This document shows positions 26,975 to 34,859 of a stretch of 47,779 nt of DNA, one piece after another. Position numbers and translations under genes: made by a program. Under the pieces are notes generated by a model, which was not told where the DNA came from, ran no database searches, and was given only the letters and a program-made list of their open reading frames with translations. Source of the stretch: an uncultured Lachnobacterium sp. (lineage in GTDB: Bacteria > Bacillota > Clostridia > Lachnospirales > Lachnospiraceae); the NCBI GenBank assembly GCA_900550545.1, contig URSS01000018.1, forward strand, positions 1 through 47,779, written 5' to 3'. Position 1 is the first letter of the stretch; each line of letters begins with the position of its first letter.

Positions 26975-27004
26975 TTGACAAGTACACAAGATATAGTGTA
27001 ATCT
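26975..27004 (+). promoter_or_regulatory. nrdDG promoter containing an NrdR box
   Basis: TTGACA at 26975-26980 and TAATCT at 26999-27004 flank ACACAAGATATAGTGT (26984-26999). This matches the NrdR consensus acaCwAtATaTwGtgt at all but one position. A weaker match begins at 26952, 32 bp upstream, the spacing usual for paired boxes. Repression by NrdR when dATP is high is expected. Confidence 0.75.
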
Positions 27005-27009
27005 TGTAC

Positions 27010-27065
27010 ATGCAGGAAAATGATGCCTGCATATGAAAAACCAAAAGCAACAGAGTCCGTTGCTT
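27010..27065 (+). other. Two hairpins in the nrdD leader
   Basis: ATGCAGG/CCTGCAT (27010-27016, 27026-27032) and AAGCAAC/GTTGCTT (27045-27051, 27059-27065) are short perfect stems in the ~125-base leader. Neither has a U-run, so they are not terminators. No known riboswitch was recognised. Confidence 0.45.
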
Positions 27066-27134
27066 CATAATATTATTATAAAATGGGTACGATAGAGCTT
27101 GTCCCATGCAGAAAACTAGGAGAGAGGGAAAAAG

Positions 27135-29321
27135 ATGAAGATCATCAAACGAAGTGGTGTTGAGGATATATTTGATGCCAATAAGATTATCGCTGCAGTG
27201 CAGAAAGCCAATGCGTCGGTTATTGATTATGAGAAATTGAGCGATGAGCAGATTGAGGAGATTGCGAACAACGTAGAAGTTGCGTGTGAGAACATGAAGC
27301 GTTCACCAAGCGTGGAAGAAATCCAGGATATGGTAGAGAACCAGTTGATGAACAAGCATGCATTTACCGTTGCGCGTAATTATATTACTTATCGTTATAA
27401 GAGAGCACTGGTGCGTAAATCAAATTCCACGGATGAGCAGATTTTAAGCCTATTAGAGTGCAATAATGAGGAAGTAAAGCAGGAGAATTCCAACAAGAAT
27501 CCTACGGTAAACAGTGTGCAGCGTGATTATATGGCAGGTGAGGTCAGCAAGGATATCACCAAGCGTTTTCTGTTGCCGGAAGATATTGTGGAGGCACATG
27601 AAAAAGGACTGATCCATTTCCACGATGCAGACTATTTTGCGCAGCATATGCACAACTGCTGTCTTGTAAATCTTGGGGATATGCTTGAGAACGGAACGGT
27701 CATCAGTGAGACAAGAATTGACCGACCGAAGAGTTTCTCTACCGCATGTAACATTGCAACACAAGCAATTGCACAGATTGCAAGTTCCCAGTATGGTGGA
27801 CAGAGTATTTCCCTGTCACATCTTGCACCATTTGTACAGGTCAGCCGTGAAAAATTCCGTATACAGGTGCGCAGGGAATTCGAGGCAATCGGATTGAATC
27901 TTGACGAAGAAAAAATCAACAAAGTAGCAGAGCTGCGTGTAAAAGAAGAAATCAACCGTGGTGTGCAGATGATCCAGTATCAGGTCATCACACTGATGAC
28001 AACGAATGGACAGGCTCCATTTATTACTGTATTTATGTATCTGGACGAGGTACCGGAAGGACAGACGAGAACCGATCTTGCAGCAATCATTGAGGAAATG
28101 CTTCACCAGAGAATCAAAGGTGTCAAGAATGAAAAAGGTGTATTTATCACACCGGCTTTTCCAAAGCTGATCTATGTGCTGGAAGAGGATAACATTCATG
28201 AAGATTCTCCATACTGGTATCTGACTCAGCTTGCAGCGCAGTGTACCGCAAAGCGTATGGTCCCGGATTACATTTCAGAGAAGAAGATGAAGGAACTGAA
28301 GGTGGATAAGAATGGAGAAGGACATTGCTATACCTGTATGGGATGCCGCAGTTTCCTAACTCCTTATGTGGATCCGGAAACAAACAAACCAAAGTATTAT
28401 GGACGTTTCAATCAGGGTGTTGTCACCATTAATCTGGTTGATGCTGCCTGCTCTTCAGGTGGAGATATGGACAAGTTCTGGAAGATTCTTGATGAGCGTC
28501 TGGAATTATGTTACCGTGCACTGATGTGCAGACATAAGAGACTTTTGGGAACACCATCCGATGTAGCTCCGATTTTATGGCAGAATGGCGCACTTGCCAG
28601 ACTGAAAAAAGGCGAGCCGATCGACAAGCTGCTTTTTGGTGGATATTCCACAATTTCTCTTGGATATGCCGGACTTTGCGAGTGTACCCGTTATATGACA
28701 GGTGTTTCGCATACGGATCCCGAACTTGGTACACCGTTCGCACTCAAAGTAATGCAGCATCTGAATGATGCCTGTGCAGAATGGAAAGCAAAAGAAAATA
28801 TTGATTTCAGTCTGTACGGTACACCGCTTGAGTCTACGACTTATAAGTTTGCCAAATGCTTACAGAAGCGCTTCGGAATCATCAAGGGTGTTACAGACCG
28901 TAACTATATTACGAACAGCTATCACGTACATGTTACGGAAGAAATTAATGCATTCGATAAGTTGAAATTTGAGTCACAGTTCCAGGCACTGTCCCAGGGT
29001 GGTGCAATCAGTTACGTGGAAGTGCCGAATATGCAGAACAATATCGAAGCAGTTCTTTCCGTTATTCAGTACATCTACGACAACATTATGTATGCAGAGC
29101 TGAACACTAAGAGTGATTACTGCATGGAATGCGGTTATGATGGCGAAATCAAGATCGTCGAAGAAGAAGGAAGTGGCAAGCTTGTCTGGGAATGCCCGAA
29201 CTGCGGAAACCGTAACCAGGATAAAATGAGCGTAGCGCGTCGTACATGCGGATATATCGGAACACAGTTCTGGAACCAGGGACGTACGCAGGAAATCAAA
29301 GAGCGCGTATTGCACTTATAA
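27135..29321 (+). CDS. nrdD: Anaerobic ribonucleoside-triphosphate reductase (class III)
   Basis: NrdD reduces NTPs to dNTPs under anaerobic conditions using a glycyl radical. The 728-residue protein has an N-terminal ATP-cone (about 1-95, KIIKRSGVEDIFDANKI) for dATP control. The catalytic barrel contains HFHDADYF and HNCCLVNL. Four zinc-binding cysteines lie at C663, C666, C687 and C690, and the glycyl-radical loop RTCGYIGTQFW has G706. AGGAGAGAGG precedes the ATG. The activase nrdG follows after 27 bases. Confidence 0.97.
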   Translation: MKIIKRSGVEDIFDANKIIAAVQKANASVIDYEKLSDEQIEEIANNVEVACENMKRSPSVEEIQDMVENQLMNKHAFTVARNYITYRYKRALVRKSNSTDEQILSLLECNNEEVKQENSNKNPTVNSVQRDYMAGEVSKDITKRFLLPEDIVEAHEKGLIHFHDADYFAQHMHNCCLVNLGDMLENGTVISETRIDRPKSFSTACNIATQAIAQIASSQYGGQSISLSHLAPFVQVSREKFRIQVRREFEAIGLNLDEEKINKVAELRVKEEINRGVQMIQYQVITLMTTNGQAPFITVFMYLDEVPEGQTRTDLAAIIEEMLHQRIKGVKNEKGVFITPAFPKLIYVLEEDNIHEDSPYWYLTQLAAQCTAKRMVPDYISEKKMKELKVDKNGEGHCYTCMGCRSFLTPYVDPETNKPKYYGRFNQGVVTINLVDAACSSGGDMDKFWKILDERLELCYRALMCRHKRLLGTPSDVAPILWQNGALARLKKGEPIDKLLFGGYSTISLGYAGLCECTRYMTGVSHTDPELGTPFALKVMQHLNDACAEWKAKENIDFSLYGTPLESTTYKFAKCLQKRFGIIKGVTDRNYITNSYHVHVTEEINAFDKLKFESQFQALSQGGAISYVEVPNMQNNIEAVLSVIQYIYDNIMYAELNTKSDYCMECGYDGEIKIVEEEGSGKLVWECPNCGNRNQDKMSVARRTCGYIGTQFWNQGRTQEIKERVLHL

Positions 29322-29348
29322 AAATTGTTTTAATAAAGGAACATTGCA

Positions 29349-29867
29349 ATGAATTATGCAGGAATAAAGTATTGTGATATTGCAAATGGAAGTGGCTGCC
29401 GGACCGTATTATTCGTGTCCGGCTGTCGTAATGCATGCAAAGGCTGTTTTCAGCCACAGACATGGGATTTCTGTTATGGAAAGCCTTTTGATGAGGGTGT
29501 GCAGCAGGAAGTGATTGATTCATTAGAGCCAGCTTACATTACCGGAATCACGCTTCTTGGCGGGGAGCCGTTCGAGCCGGAGAATCAGGCTGCATTGTTT
29601 CCATTTATGAAAAAAGTAAAAGAAAAATATCCGAATAAGAATGTATGGGCTTTTACCGGATATATATATGATAAGGATCTGATTCCGGGTGGAAGAAAAT
29701 ACACGAAAGATACAGATCCGCTTCTGGATATGATCGACGTTTTGGTGGATGGACCATTCGTGGAAGAATTGAAAGATATTACACTCAAATTCCGCGGTTC
29801 ATCCAATCAGCGTGTTTTGGACTTGAAAAAAACGAGAGAACATGGCAAAATAGTTATGCAATTTTAG
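29349..29867 (+). CDS. nrdG: Anaerobic ribonucleotide reductase activating protein
   Basis: NrdG is the radical-SAM activase that puts the glycyl radical on NrdD. The 172-residue protein has the CxxxCxxC iron-sulfur motif at C26, C30 and C33 (GCRNACKGCF) and the SAM-binding GGEPFEPEN. It starts 27 bases after nrdD and belongs to the same operon. Size and motifs are standard. Confidence 0.96.
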   Translation: MNYAGIKYCDIANGSGCRTVLFVSGCRNACKGCFQPQTWDFCYGKPFDEGVQQEVIDSLEPAYITGITLLGGEPFEPENQAALFPFMKKVKEKYPNKNVWAFTGYIYDKDLIPGGRKYTKDTDPLLDMIDVLVDGPFVEELKDITLKFRGSSNQRVLDLKKTREHGKIVMQF

Positions 29868-29895
29868 AAGTGATCGGAAAAGAGGAGTGAATCAA

Positions 29896-30222
29896 ATGAA
29901 AAGGCAAGTAAACAAAATGTTGGGGTTTGTCTGCTATATCATTGGCGTGGTTTGTTCTGTCTATTTTGGTCTGTGGAAAATGCTTCTGATTCCTCTGCGG
30001 ATGCTTTATGTAGCAGCTGTCAATGGGGAACTTAGTGCAACACTTGTGATTGCATGTGCAATTAAAATTTTGTTTTCTACAACAATGACCGGACTGATCT
30101 GGTGTATTGGATACATTGCTTATAATCATTTCAAAGGAACAGAAGATCCGGATTGGGAGGCAATCGAAGCCAGGCGAATGAAAAGACGGGATGAGGATGA
30201 GAAAGAGAGGCAGGCATCGTGA
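29896..30222 (+). CDS. Small membrane protein of unknown function
   Basis: A 108-residue protein with two hydrophobic segments (about residues 9-33 and 45-77) and a highly charged, likely cytosolic tail (EARRMKRRDEDEKERQ). A GTG nine bases upstream is in frame, but AGAGGAG is spaced correctly for the ATG at 29896. It begins 28 bases after nrdG and its TGA overlaps the GTG start of the FliB-like gene, so the two are translationally coupled. I do not recognise the family. Confidence 0.7.
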   Translation: MKRQVNKMLGFVCYIIGVVCSVYFGLWKMLLIPLRMLYVAAVNGELSATLVIACAIKILFSTTMTGLIWCIGYIAYNHFKGTEDPDWEAIEARRMKRRDEDEKERQAS

Positions 30223-31385
30223 TTTTACGTGTACCTGAATATTACGACGAATTTTCCTGTATCGCCAGCCGCTGCAAGGACAGCTGCTGTGCGGGATGGG
30301 AGATTGATATTGATGAGGATTCTTACGCATATTACAACAGTGTGGAAGGCCCATTCAGCAAGCGGCTGAAAGAAAGTATCTACGAGGCCGATGATGAGGA
30401 TGGATGTGGTTATCGTTTCAAATTAAAAGGCAACAAGCGTTGTGCGATGTTAAATGATAACAATCTCTGTGACCTGTATACGGCATTGGGAGAGGAGGCA
30501 CTGTGTGAAGTATGCACAGAGTATCCTCGTTTTTCTATTATTTACGGAAATGTGGAACAGAAGGCGTTAAGTCTTTCCTGTGAGGAAGTTGGCCGAATTC
30601 TGTTTGAACGTACCAATCCGGAAAAACTGATCGACATCGAACTTCCGGGAGACTGCGACGATGGTGAGGATGATCCGGCTTATGTGGCATTTTTTGAATG
30701 GGTGCAGCAGGAAGCAGTGGCAATCCTGCAGAATCGGGAGATTCCGGTTACCCAGCGGATGCGCGAGTTCCTTGCCTGGTGCGACAGAGTACAGACGATT
30801 GTTAATTATTCACAGGCAAAGGACGATACGGCCATTCTTGTACGTTGGAGAAATGAGGACGCGGACCGTGAGATTCATGAGTGGGAACAAAAGAACGTGG
30901 AAGGCAAAAAACAGCCTGAGCGGAAGCTTTCGTATGAGGATTTCAGTGACCGTTTTGAAATTTTCCTCGATATGGAAGAACTTGATGAGGAATGGATCAA
31001 CACAAAAGCAGAGTTTGAAAAGCTGTATCAGGAAGACACCTATGAAAAGGTTCTTCTGGAGTATCTGAATTCTTCCGATTATTCCGAATTGGGATATGAG
31101 CATTTGCTCGTCTATTTTGTATACCGCTATTTGATGAATGCGGTGTATGATTTTGATATTTTGTCCTACGCAAAGATGATCGTGGTAGCGACACTGGTTG
31201 TGCGGGACATGGATGCTGCGCGATACCAGCGCAATGGTGGCAGATTTACAATGTTTGACCGCATTGATGTGGCACGTATTTTCTCCAAGGAAGTAGAACA
31301 TTCCGAGGGAAATGCAGAAGAACTTAAAGAAATGTGTATGATGGAAGAGATTGCAAGAGTGGATGCACTTTGCAGACAAATATAA
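30219..31385 (+). CDS. FliB-like cysteine-cluster protein (annotated elsewhere as flagellin lysine-N-methylase)
   Basis: A 388-residue protein whose first 110 residues carry the FliB/YkgJ-type cysteine pattern: FSCIASRCKDSCCAGW, then GNKRCAML, LCDLYT and LCEVCTEYPRF. In Salmonella FliB methylates flagellin lysines and needs an iron-sulfur centre. The rest is acidic and helical. The start is GTG, overlapping the previous stop (GTGA). No flagellar gene is anywhere in the window and the partner is a membrane protein, so the name should not be taken as function. A strong terminator follows. Confidence 0.82.
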   Translation: MILRVPEYYDEFSCIASRCKDSCCAGWEIDIDEDSYAYYNSVEGPFSKRLKESIYEADDEDGCGYRFKLKGNKRCAMLNDNNLCDLYTALGEEALCEVCTEYPRFSIIYGNVEQKALSLSCEEVGRILFERTNPEKLIDIELPGDCDDGEDDPAYVAFFEWVQQEAVAILQNREIPVTQRMREFLAWCDRVQTIVNYSQAKDDTAILVRWRNEDADREIHEWEQKNVEGKKQPERKLSYEDFSDRFEIFLDMEELDEEWINTKAEFEKLYQEDTYEKVLLEYLNSSDYSELGYEHLLVYFVYRYLMNAVYDFDILSYAKMIVVATLVVRDMDAARYQRNGGRFTMFDRIDVARIFSKEVEHSEGNAEELKEMCMMEEIARVDALCRQI

Positions 31386-31391
31386 GAAAAG

Positions 31392-31436
31392 CCGCTGTAT
31401 GATTTAAAGTTTCAAATCATACAGCGGTTTTGTTTT
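31392..31436. terminator. Bidirectional intrinsic terminator
   Basis: CCGCTGTATGATTT at 31392-31405 pairs perfectly with AAATCATACAGCGG at 31414-31427. It is flanked by A and T runs and serves both the FliB-like gene and the convergent aldolase gene. Confidence 0.92.
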
Positions 31437-31444
31437 ACTTTCTT

Positions 31445-32416
31445 TTATTTGTCTAAGAGATCAGTATAGAAATCTGCGTAATCACTGCGTTTTTCTTTGC
31501 TGAAATCAATTGCAGCCGATGGATGCTGATTTAAACGTCCGGTCAGAAGGTACGGAATATCGTAACCCCATACAGCTCCGCTTTCTTTCAAAGGAAGCAT
31601 GTAATCCTCTAAGAATTTAAGAACCGGGAAGATATTGTATTTTGGGTTTTTTAAGAAACTAAGCAACAGTTCCATTGCACAGTTACCGGCACCACGTCCC
31701 ATGGACATCATGGTTGCATCTAACAGGCTGACACCACGGGATGCCGCTTCGATCGTATTGGCGAAAGCAAGCTGCTGATTATTGTGCGCATGCATACCAA
31801 TGTATTTTCCGTATTTCTCGCCAAGCTCGGTATATTTGTCAGCAATCGAGCGGATCTGTTCCGGGTAGAGAGAGCCATAACTGTCTACGATATAGATGCC
31901 GTCGGCACTGCTTTTTCCGACCATTTCAAGCGCCTGATCAATATCCGATTCCTTTGCATTGGAGATTGCCATGATGTTACAGGTTACTTCGTATCCTTTT
32001 GCCTTTGCATCCTCGATCATTTCAATTGCAGCAGGCATCTGATGTACGTAAGTAGCGACGCGCACCATATCAATGACACTGTCTTTGCTGTCAATGATGT
32101 CCTTTTTGTAATCGCAACGTCCAACGTCCGCCATAACAGAGATTTTCATGTCGGAATTGTTGTCACCAACGATCGCACGGATATCTTCTTCATCACAGAA
32201 TTTCCACTTGCCAAATTTATTTACATCAAATAACTCCTTGGAAGCCTTATATCCAAATTCCATATAATCAACGCCTGCCTTTACGTTGGTGCGATACAGT
32301 GCATTGATAAATTCGTCAGAGAACATAAAGTTGTTTACAAGTCCTCCGTCACGAATGGTTGCGTCCAATACTTGAATATCGGAACGTGCTGTCATTAAGT
32401 CTCCCTTTTGAGCCAT
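31445..32416 (-). CDS. HMGL/DRE-TIM aldolase-type protein, substrate unknown
   Basis: A 323-residue TIM-barrel enzyme of the DRE metallolyase group (isopropylmalate synthase, HMG-CoA lyase, 4-hydroxy-2-oxovalerate aldolase). It shows the metal/catalytic DATIRDGG at 18-25 and the HxH metal pair in GMHAHNNQ (H209, H211). MGRGAGN, which usually lines the active site, is also present. It lacks the long C-terminal domain of isopropylmalate synthases. GGAGG lies nine bases before the ATG at 32416. No pathway neighbours are present, so the reaction is undetermined. The promoter and tandem repeats at 32449-32509 may control it. Confidence 0.82.
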   Translation of the reverse strand: MAQKGDLMTARSDIQVLDATIRDGGLVNNFMFSDEFINALYRTNVKAGVDYMEFGYKASKELFDVNKFGKWKFCDEEDIRAIVGDNNSDMKISVMADVGRCDYKKDIIDSKDSVIDMVRVATYVHQMPAAIEMIEDAKAKGYEVTCNIMAISNAKESDIDQALEMVGKSSADGIYIVDSYGSLYPEQIRSIADKYTELGEKYGKYIGMHAHNNQQLAFANTIEAASRGVSLLDATMMSMGRGAGNCAMELLLSFLKNPKYNIFPVLKFLEDYMLPLKESGAVWGYDIPYLLTGRLNQHPSAAIDFSKEKRSDYADFYTDLLDK

Positions 32417-32448
32417 TTTTGTTTTCCTCCTTAAAGTAAATTGATTAT

Positions 32449-32472
32449 TTAACACTTTAACGCCTTAACGCG
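32449..32472. repeat. Three tandem 8-mers in the aldolase leader
   Basis: TTAACACT, TTAACGCC and TTAACGCG follow one another directly. They lie just downstream of the minus-strand -10 (32482-32487), over the expected transcription start, and could be a repressor site. Confidence 0.45.
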
Positions 32473-32481
32473 TGTGAGTAT

Positions 32482-32509
32482 ATAATAACACATTCTAACG
32501 AAATTGCAA
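32482..32509 (-). promoter_or_regulatory. Promoter of the aldolase gene
   Basis: On the minus strand TTGCAA (32509-32504) and TATTAT (32487-32482) are 16 bp apart. Confidence 0.55.
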
Positions 32510-32516
32510 GTAGAAC

Positions 32517-32545
32517 TTTACTTTTTTATATGGGACGAATATAAT
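32517..32545 (+). promoter_or_regulatory. Promoter of the mraY-like gene
   Basis: TTTACT at 32517-32522 and TATAAT at 32540-32545 are 17 bp apart. It is divergent from, and almost touching, the aldolase promoter. Confidence 0.7.
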
Positions 32546-32558
32546 GATACACGGGTCA

Positions 32559-32585
32559 AAAGCAGAAGCGGGTTCTGCTTTTTTT
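32559..32585 (+). terminator. Terminator-like hairpin in the mraY-like leader (possible attenuator)
   Basis: AAAGCAGAA at 32559-32567 and TTCTGCTTT at 32573-32581 close on GCGGG and run into Ts to 32585. It begins only about seven bases after the predicted transcription start and has no upstream gene on this strand to terminate. Confidence 0.65.
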
Positions 32586-32612
32586 CAAAATACAATCAAC
32601 CAGGAGGAAAAC

Positions 32613-33575
32613 ATGATACACTTATTAGGAAGCTATGAGTATGCTGTGATTGCATTTATTGGAATTATATTTGCATTTGCAGCCACTTGCATTGCAATTG
32701 CAAAACTGAATCAATACCTGCCAAAGGATATGGGACGTCAGTTCGCCCATGATGGAAAGCTCTCGGCCGGTAAGCCAAGAGGCGCAGGAATTATTTTTGT
32801 TCTTACGTTTGTGGTTGCAGCAGTAGTTTTTGCACAGATCAATATAGAGATAGCCATTTATCTGCTGCTGATCGTTATTGAAATGTTTACAGGATTTTTT
32901 GACGATGCGGCAGATAAGCCATGGGGAGAGTACTTAAAAGGATTTCTGGACTTTGCAGTGGCAATTGTTGTAGCACTTGTGTTTTTACACTATAATTCAA
33001 GCACGATCACACTTGCAATTTTCGGAACAACAGTAGCGATTCCACCGGTTTTATTTGGAATTCTTACCGTTATTCTTGTATGGGCATCTATCAATGTTAC
33101 AAACTGTTCCGACGGTGTTGACGGACTTTCTGGTACGCTGACGATCATTACACTGATGACCGTTTTCATTTTGGACAATATACTTGGCATCGAAGATGGT
33201 TTCAATTACTGCATTTTGTTATTCTGTGTATGTCTGTTGGGATATCTTTGGTACAATGCCACACCGAGCAAGCTCCTTATGGGAGATGCCGGTTCGCGTG
33301 CGATGGGAATTTTTATTGCGATCGCAGTGTTAAAGATGCACAGTCCGCTTATGTACTTACTCGTTGCAGCCGTTCTGATCGTAGATGGAGGACTTGGCCT
33401 GATCAAAGTTTCGCTGCTTCGTTTCTTAAAAATCCATATATTAAAGAACGTGACCACTCCAATTCATGATCACGTTCGTAAGAAAAGCGGCTGGTCCAAC
33501 GCACAGGTTGTATTCCGCTTTGCAATTATTCAGATTGTCATTTCACTGGCTGCTGTATATCTGGTAATGATCTAA
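32613..33575 (+). CDS. MraY-like phospho-sugar transferase (polyprenyl-phosphate)
   Basis: A 320-residue integral membrane enzyme of the MraY/WecA family, which moves a phospho-sugar from a UDP-sugar to undecaprenyl phosphate. About ten membrane segments are present. Catalytic landmarks are DD at 97-98 (GFFDDAADK), NCSDGVDG (D167, D170), MGDAGS (D225) and the histidine loop PIHDHV (283-288). The first loop reads KLSAGKPRGAG instead of the MraY KxGTPTMGG, and the HHH cluster is HDH. It may therefore be a paralogue rather than the main MraY; no mur or division genes are adjacent. CAGGAGG precedes the ATG at 32613. Confidence 0.85.
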   Translation: MIHLLGSYEYAVIAFIGIIFAFAATCIAIAKLNQYLPKDMGRQFAHDGKLSAGKPRGAGIIFVLTFVVAAVVFAQINIEIAIYLLLIVIEMFTGFFDDAADKPWGEYLKGFLDFAVAIVVALVFLHYNSSTITLAIFGTTVAIPPVLFGILTVILVWASINVTNCSDGVDGLSGTLTIITLMTVFILDNILGIEDGFNYCILLFCVCLLGYLWYNATPSKLLMGDAGSRAMGIFIAIAVLKMHSPLMYLLVAAVLIVDGGLGLIKVSLLRFLKIHILKNVTTPIHDHVRKKSGWSNAQVVFRFAIIQIVISLAAVYLVMI

Positions 33576-33578
33576 CAG

Positions 33579-34622
33579 TCAGACTTTTCGGCGGAGGAGG
33601 GCATAGAACTTTTCAATATGAAGAGGTTTACCCTGTACCGCCTCAACTTTTAAGCGATTTTCTTCGCTGAATCCCACGAGAATATTATGATTGGCTTCGG
33701 CTAGATAATCCATGATTCCATCAATATCGGATTTGGTATTCTTTGGACAATGGACATACAGATGCTTGTTTCCGATAATGTGCATTGTATAAGAAATATT
33801 AAAATGATACCACAGAAATTTGTGGAGGGTGGAATATTTGTAAATCCACAAAATTTCATGAATCGGAATGATGGCATTTCCGTAAGGCGATGTCATAATA
33901 AAATAATGCTCTGTGATAAACATGTCCTCCGTTGCAAGCTGTGGCAGGGTGGCAAGTTCTTCTTCCGCTTCTGCAAGCATCTGGGACGGATGCCCGAAAA
34001 TAATCAGGTTCTGGCATGGCGGTGACAGTACCGGGAACCGGATGAATAACAGGCAGGTCAGCAGATACAGAGCAGAATAGATCATTGTTCCAAAGTAGAC
34101 AATGAACAAAAAGGTCGTGACATAGCGGTGATAAGCTGGCTCACTGAAATAGTAAGCATTCAGCTGGCTGTTGATACCGTTGGATGTCCAGTCTAAATCC
34201 TCGGAGAGATTGGACAGAAGCGTCTGATACGTTTCCTGTCCCTGTACGATACGTCCGGTGACATGGAGAGAATCAATCGTTGGAAGACCTTCCTCACAGG
34301 TATTCGGGCTGAGCAGAACAATTTCGCACTGCTTGTCCCGGATGGTATAATAAAAATAACCGCGGGTCTGTCCGTGTGATTCGCTGGTGTAGCCGGTAAA
34401 GCGCAGATCATAAAAGGTTGTGCGTACATAGCGGTTCTTATCCTGATACGAATTCTGCAGTGTTTCATCTGCTTTCAGCGTGTGTGGCCACAGCATGTCC
34501 CCAAGCGGGAACACCAGCCATAAGATCGCAAGCAAAAGCAGATATATAATGGGAGAAAAAAGCCGTCTTTTATAAAAGGCTTTGATATTTCGTGTGATAT
34601 AATGTTCGTAATTGTCGGTCAT
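33579..34622 (-). CDS. DUF6709-like membrane protein
   Basis: A 347-residue protein with one or two hydrophobic segments near the N-terminus (SPIIYLLLLAILWLVFPLG) and a pair near 165-190. An extracytoplasmic domain of about 120 residues lies between them, and a soluble C-terminal domain of about 150 residues follows. It resembles the DUF6709 family from memory; the function is unknown. AAGGAG lies eight bases before the ATG at 34622; the TTG one codon earlier is less likely. Its stop is three bases from the convergent mraY-like stop. Confidence 0.72.
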   Translation of the reverse strand: MTDNYEHYITRNIKAFYKRRLFSPIIYLLLLAILWLVFPLGDMLWPHTLKADETLQNSYQDKNRYVRTTFYDLRFTGYTSESHGQTRGYFYYTIRDKQCEIVLLSPNTCEEGLPTIDSLHVTGRIVQGQETYQTLLSNLSEDLDWTSNGINSQLNAYYFSEPAYHRYVTTFLFIVYFGTMIYSALYLLTCLLFIRFPVLSPPCQNLIIFGHPSQMLAEAEEELATLPQLATEDMFITEHYFIMTSPYGNAIIPIHEILWIYKYSTLHKFLWYHFNISYTMHIIGNKHLYVHCPKNTKSDIDGIMDYLAEANHNILVGFSEENRLKVEAVQGKPLHIEKFYALLRRKV

Positions 34623-34738
34623 CAATAAAACTCCTTTGGATATTACATACCTAGAGTATAAAGGTTTCCGGATGAATAATCAACCTTGCTTTTATGCGGA
34701 TAAATTGATAGTATTAGGTAAGCGTGAAAACTATAGTG

Positions 34739-34822
34739 TCAAGTTTTCTATGAAAACTTGATATGCAGGGGCAATGCATCTTTGATGCATTACAATCATC
34801 AGCACATTTGCTGAAAGCAAAT
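34739..34822 (+). other. Array of three perfect hairpins upstream of the methyltransferase gene
   Basis: TCAAGTTTTC/GAAAACTTGA (34739-34748, 34752-34761), AATGCATC/GATGCATT (34773-34780, 34784-34791) and ATTTGC/GCAAAT (34806-34811, 34817-34822) stand in a row with loops of 3, 3 and 5 bases. None has a U-run. They fill most of the 237-base gap before the gene. It may be a structured leader or a small repeat element. Confidence 0.55.
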
Positions 34823-34859
34823 TTTGCATGGCTGAAGTTCAATGCGATGGAGGTAGCAT

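Noticed and set aside
32449..32472. Tandem 8-mers as a CRISPR-like or satellite array
   Set aside because: Only three copies with no spacers; an operator is a simpler reading.
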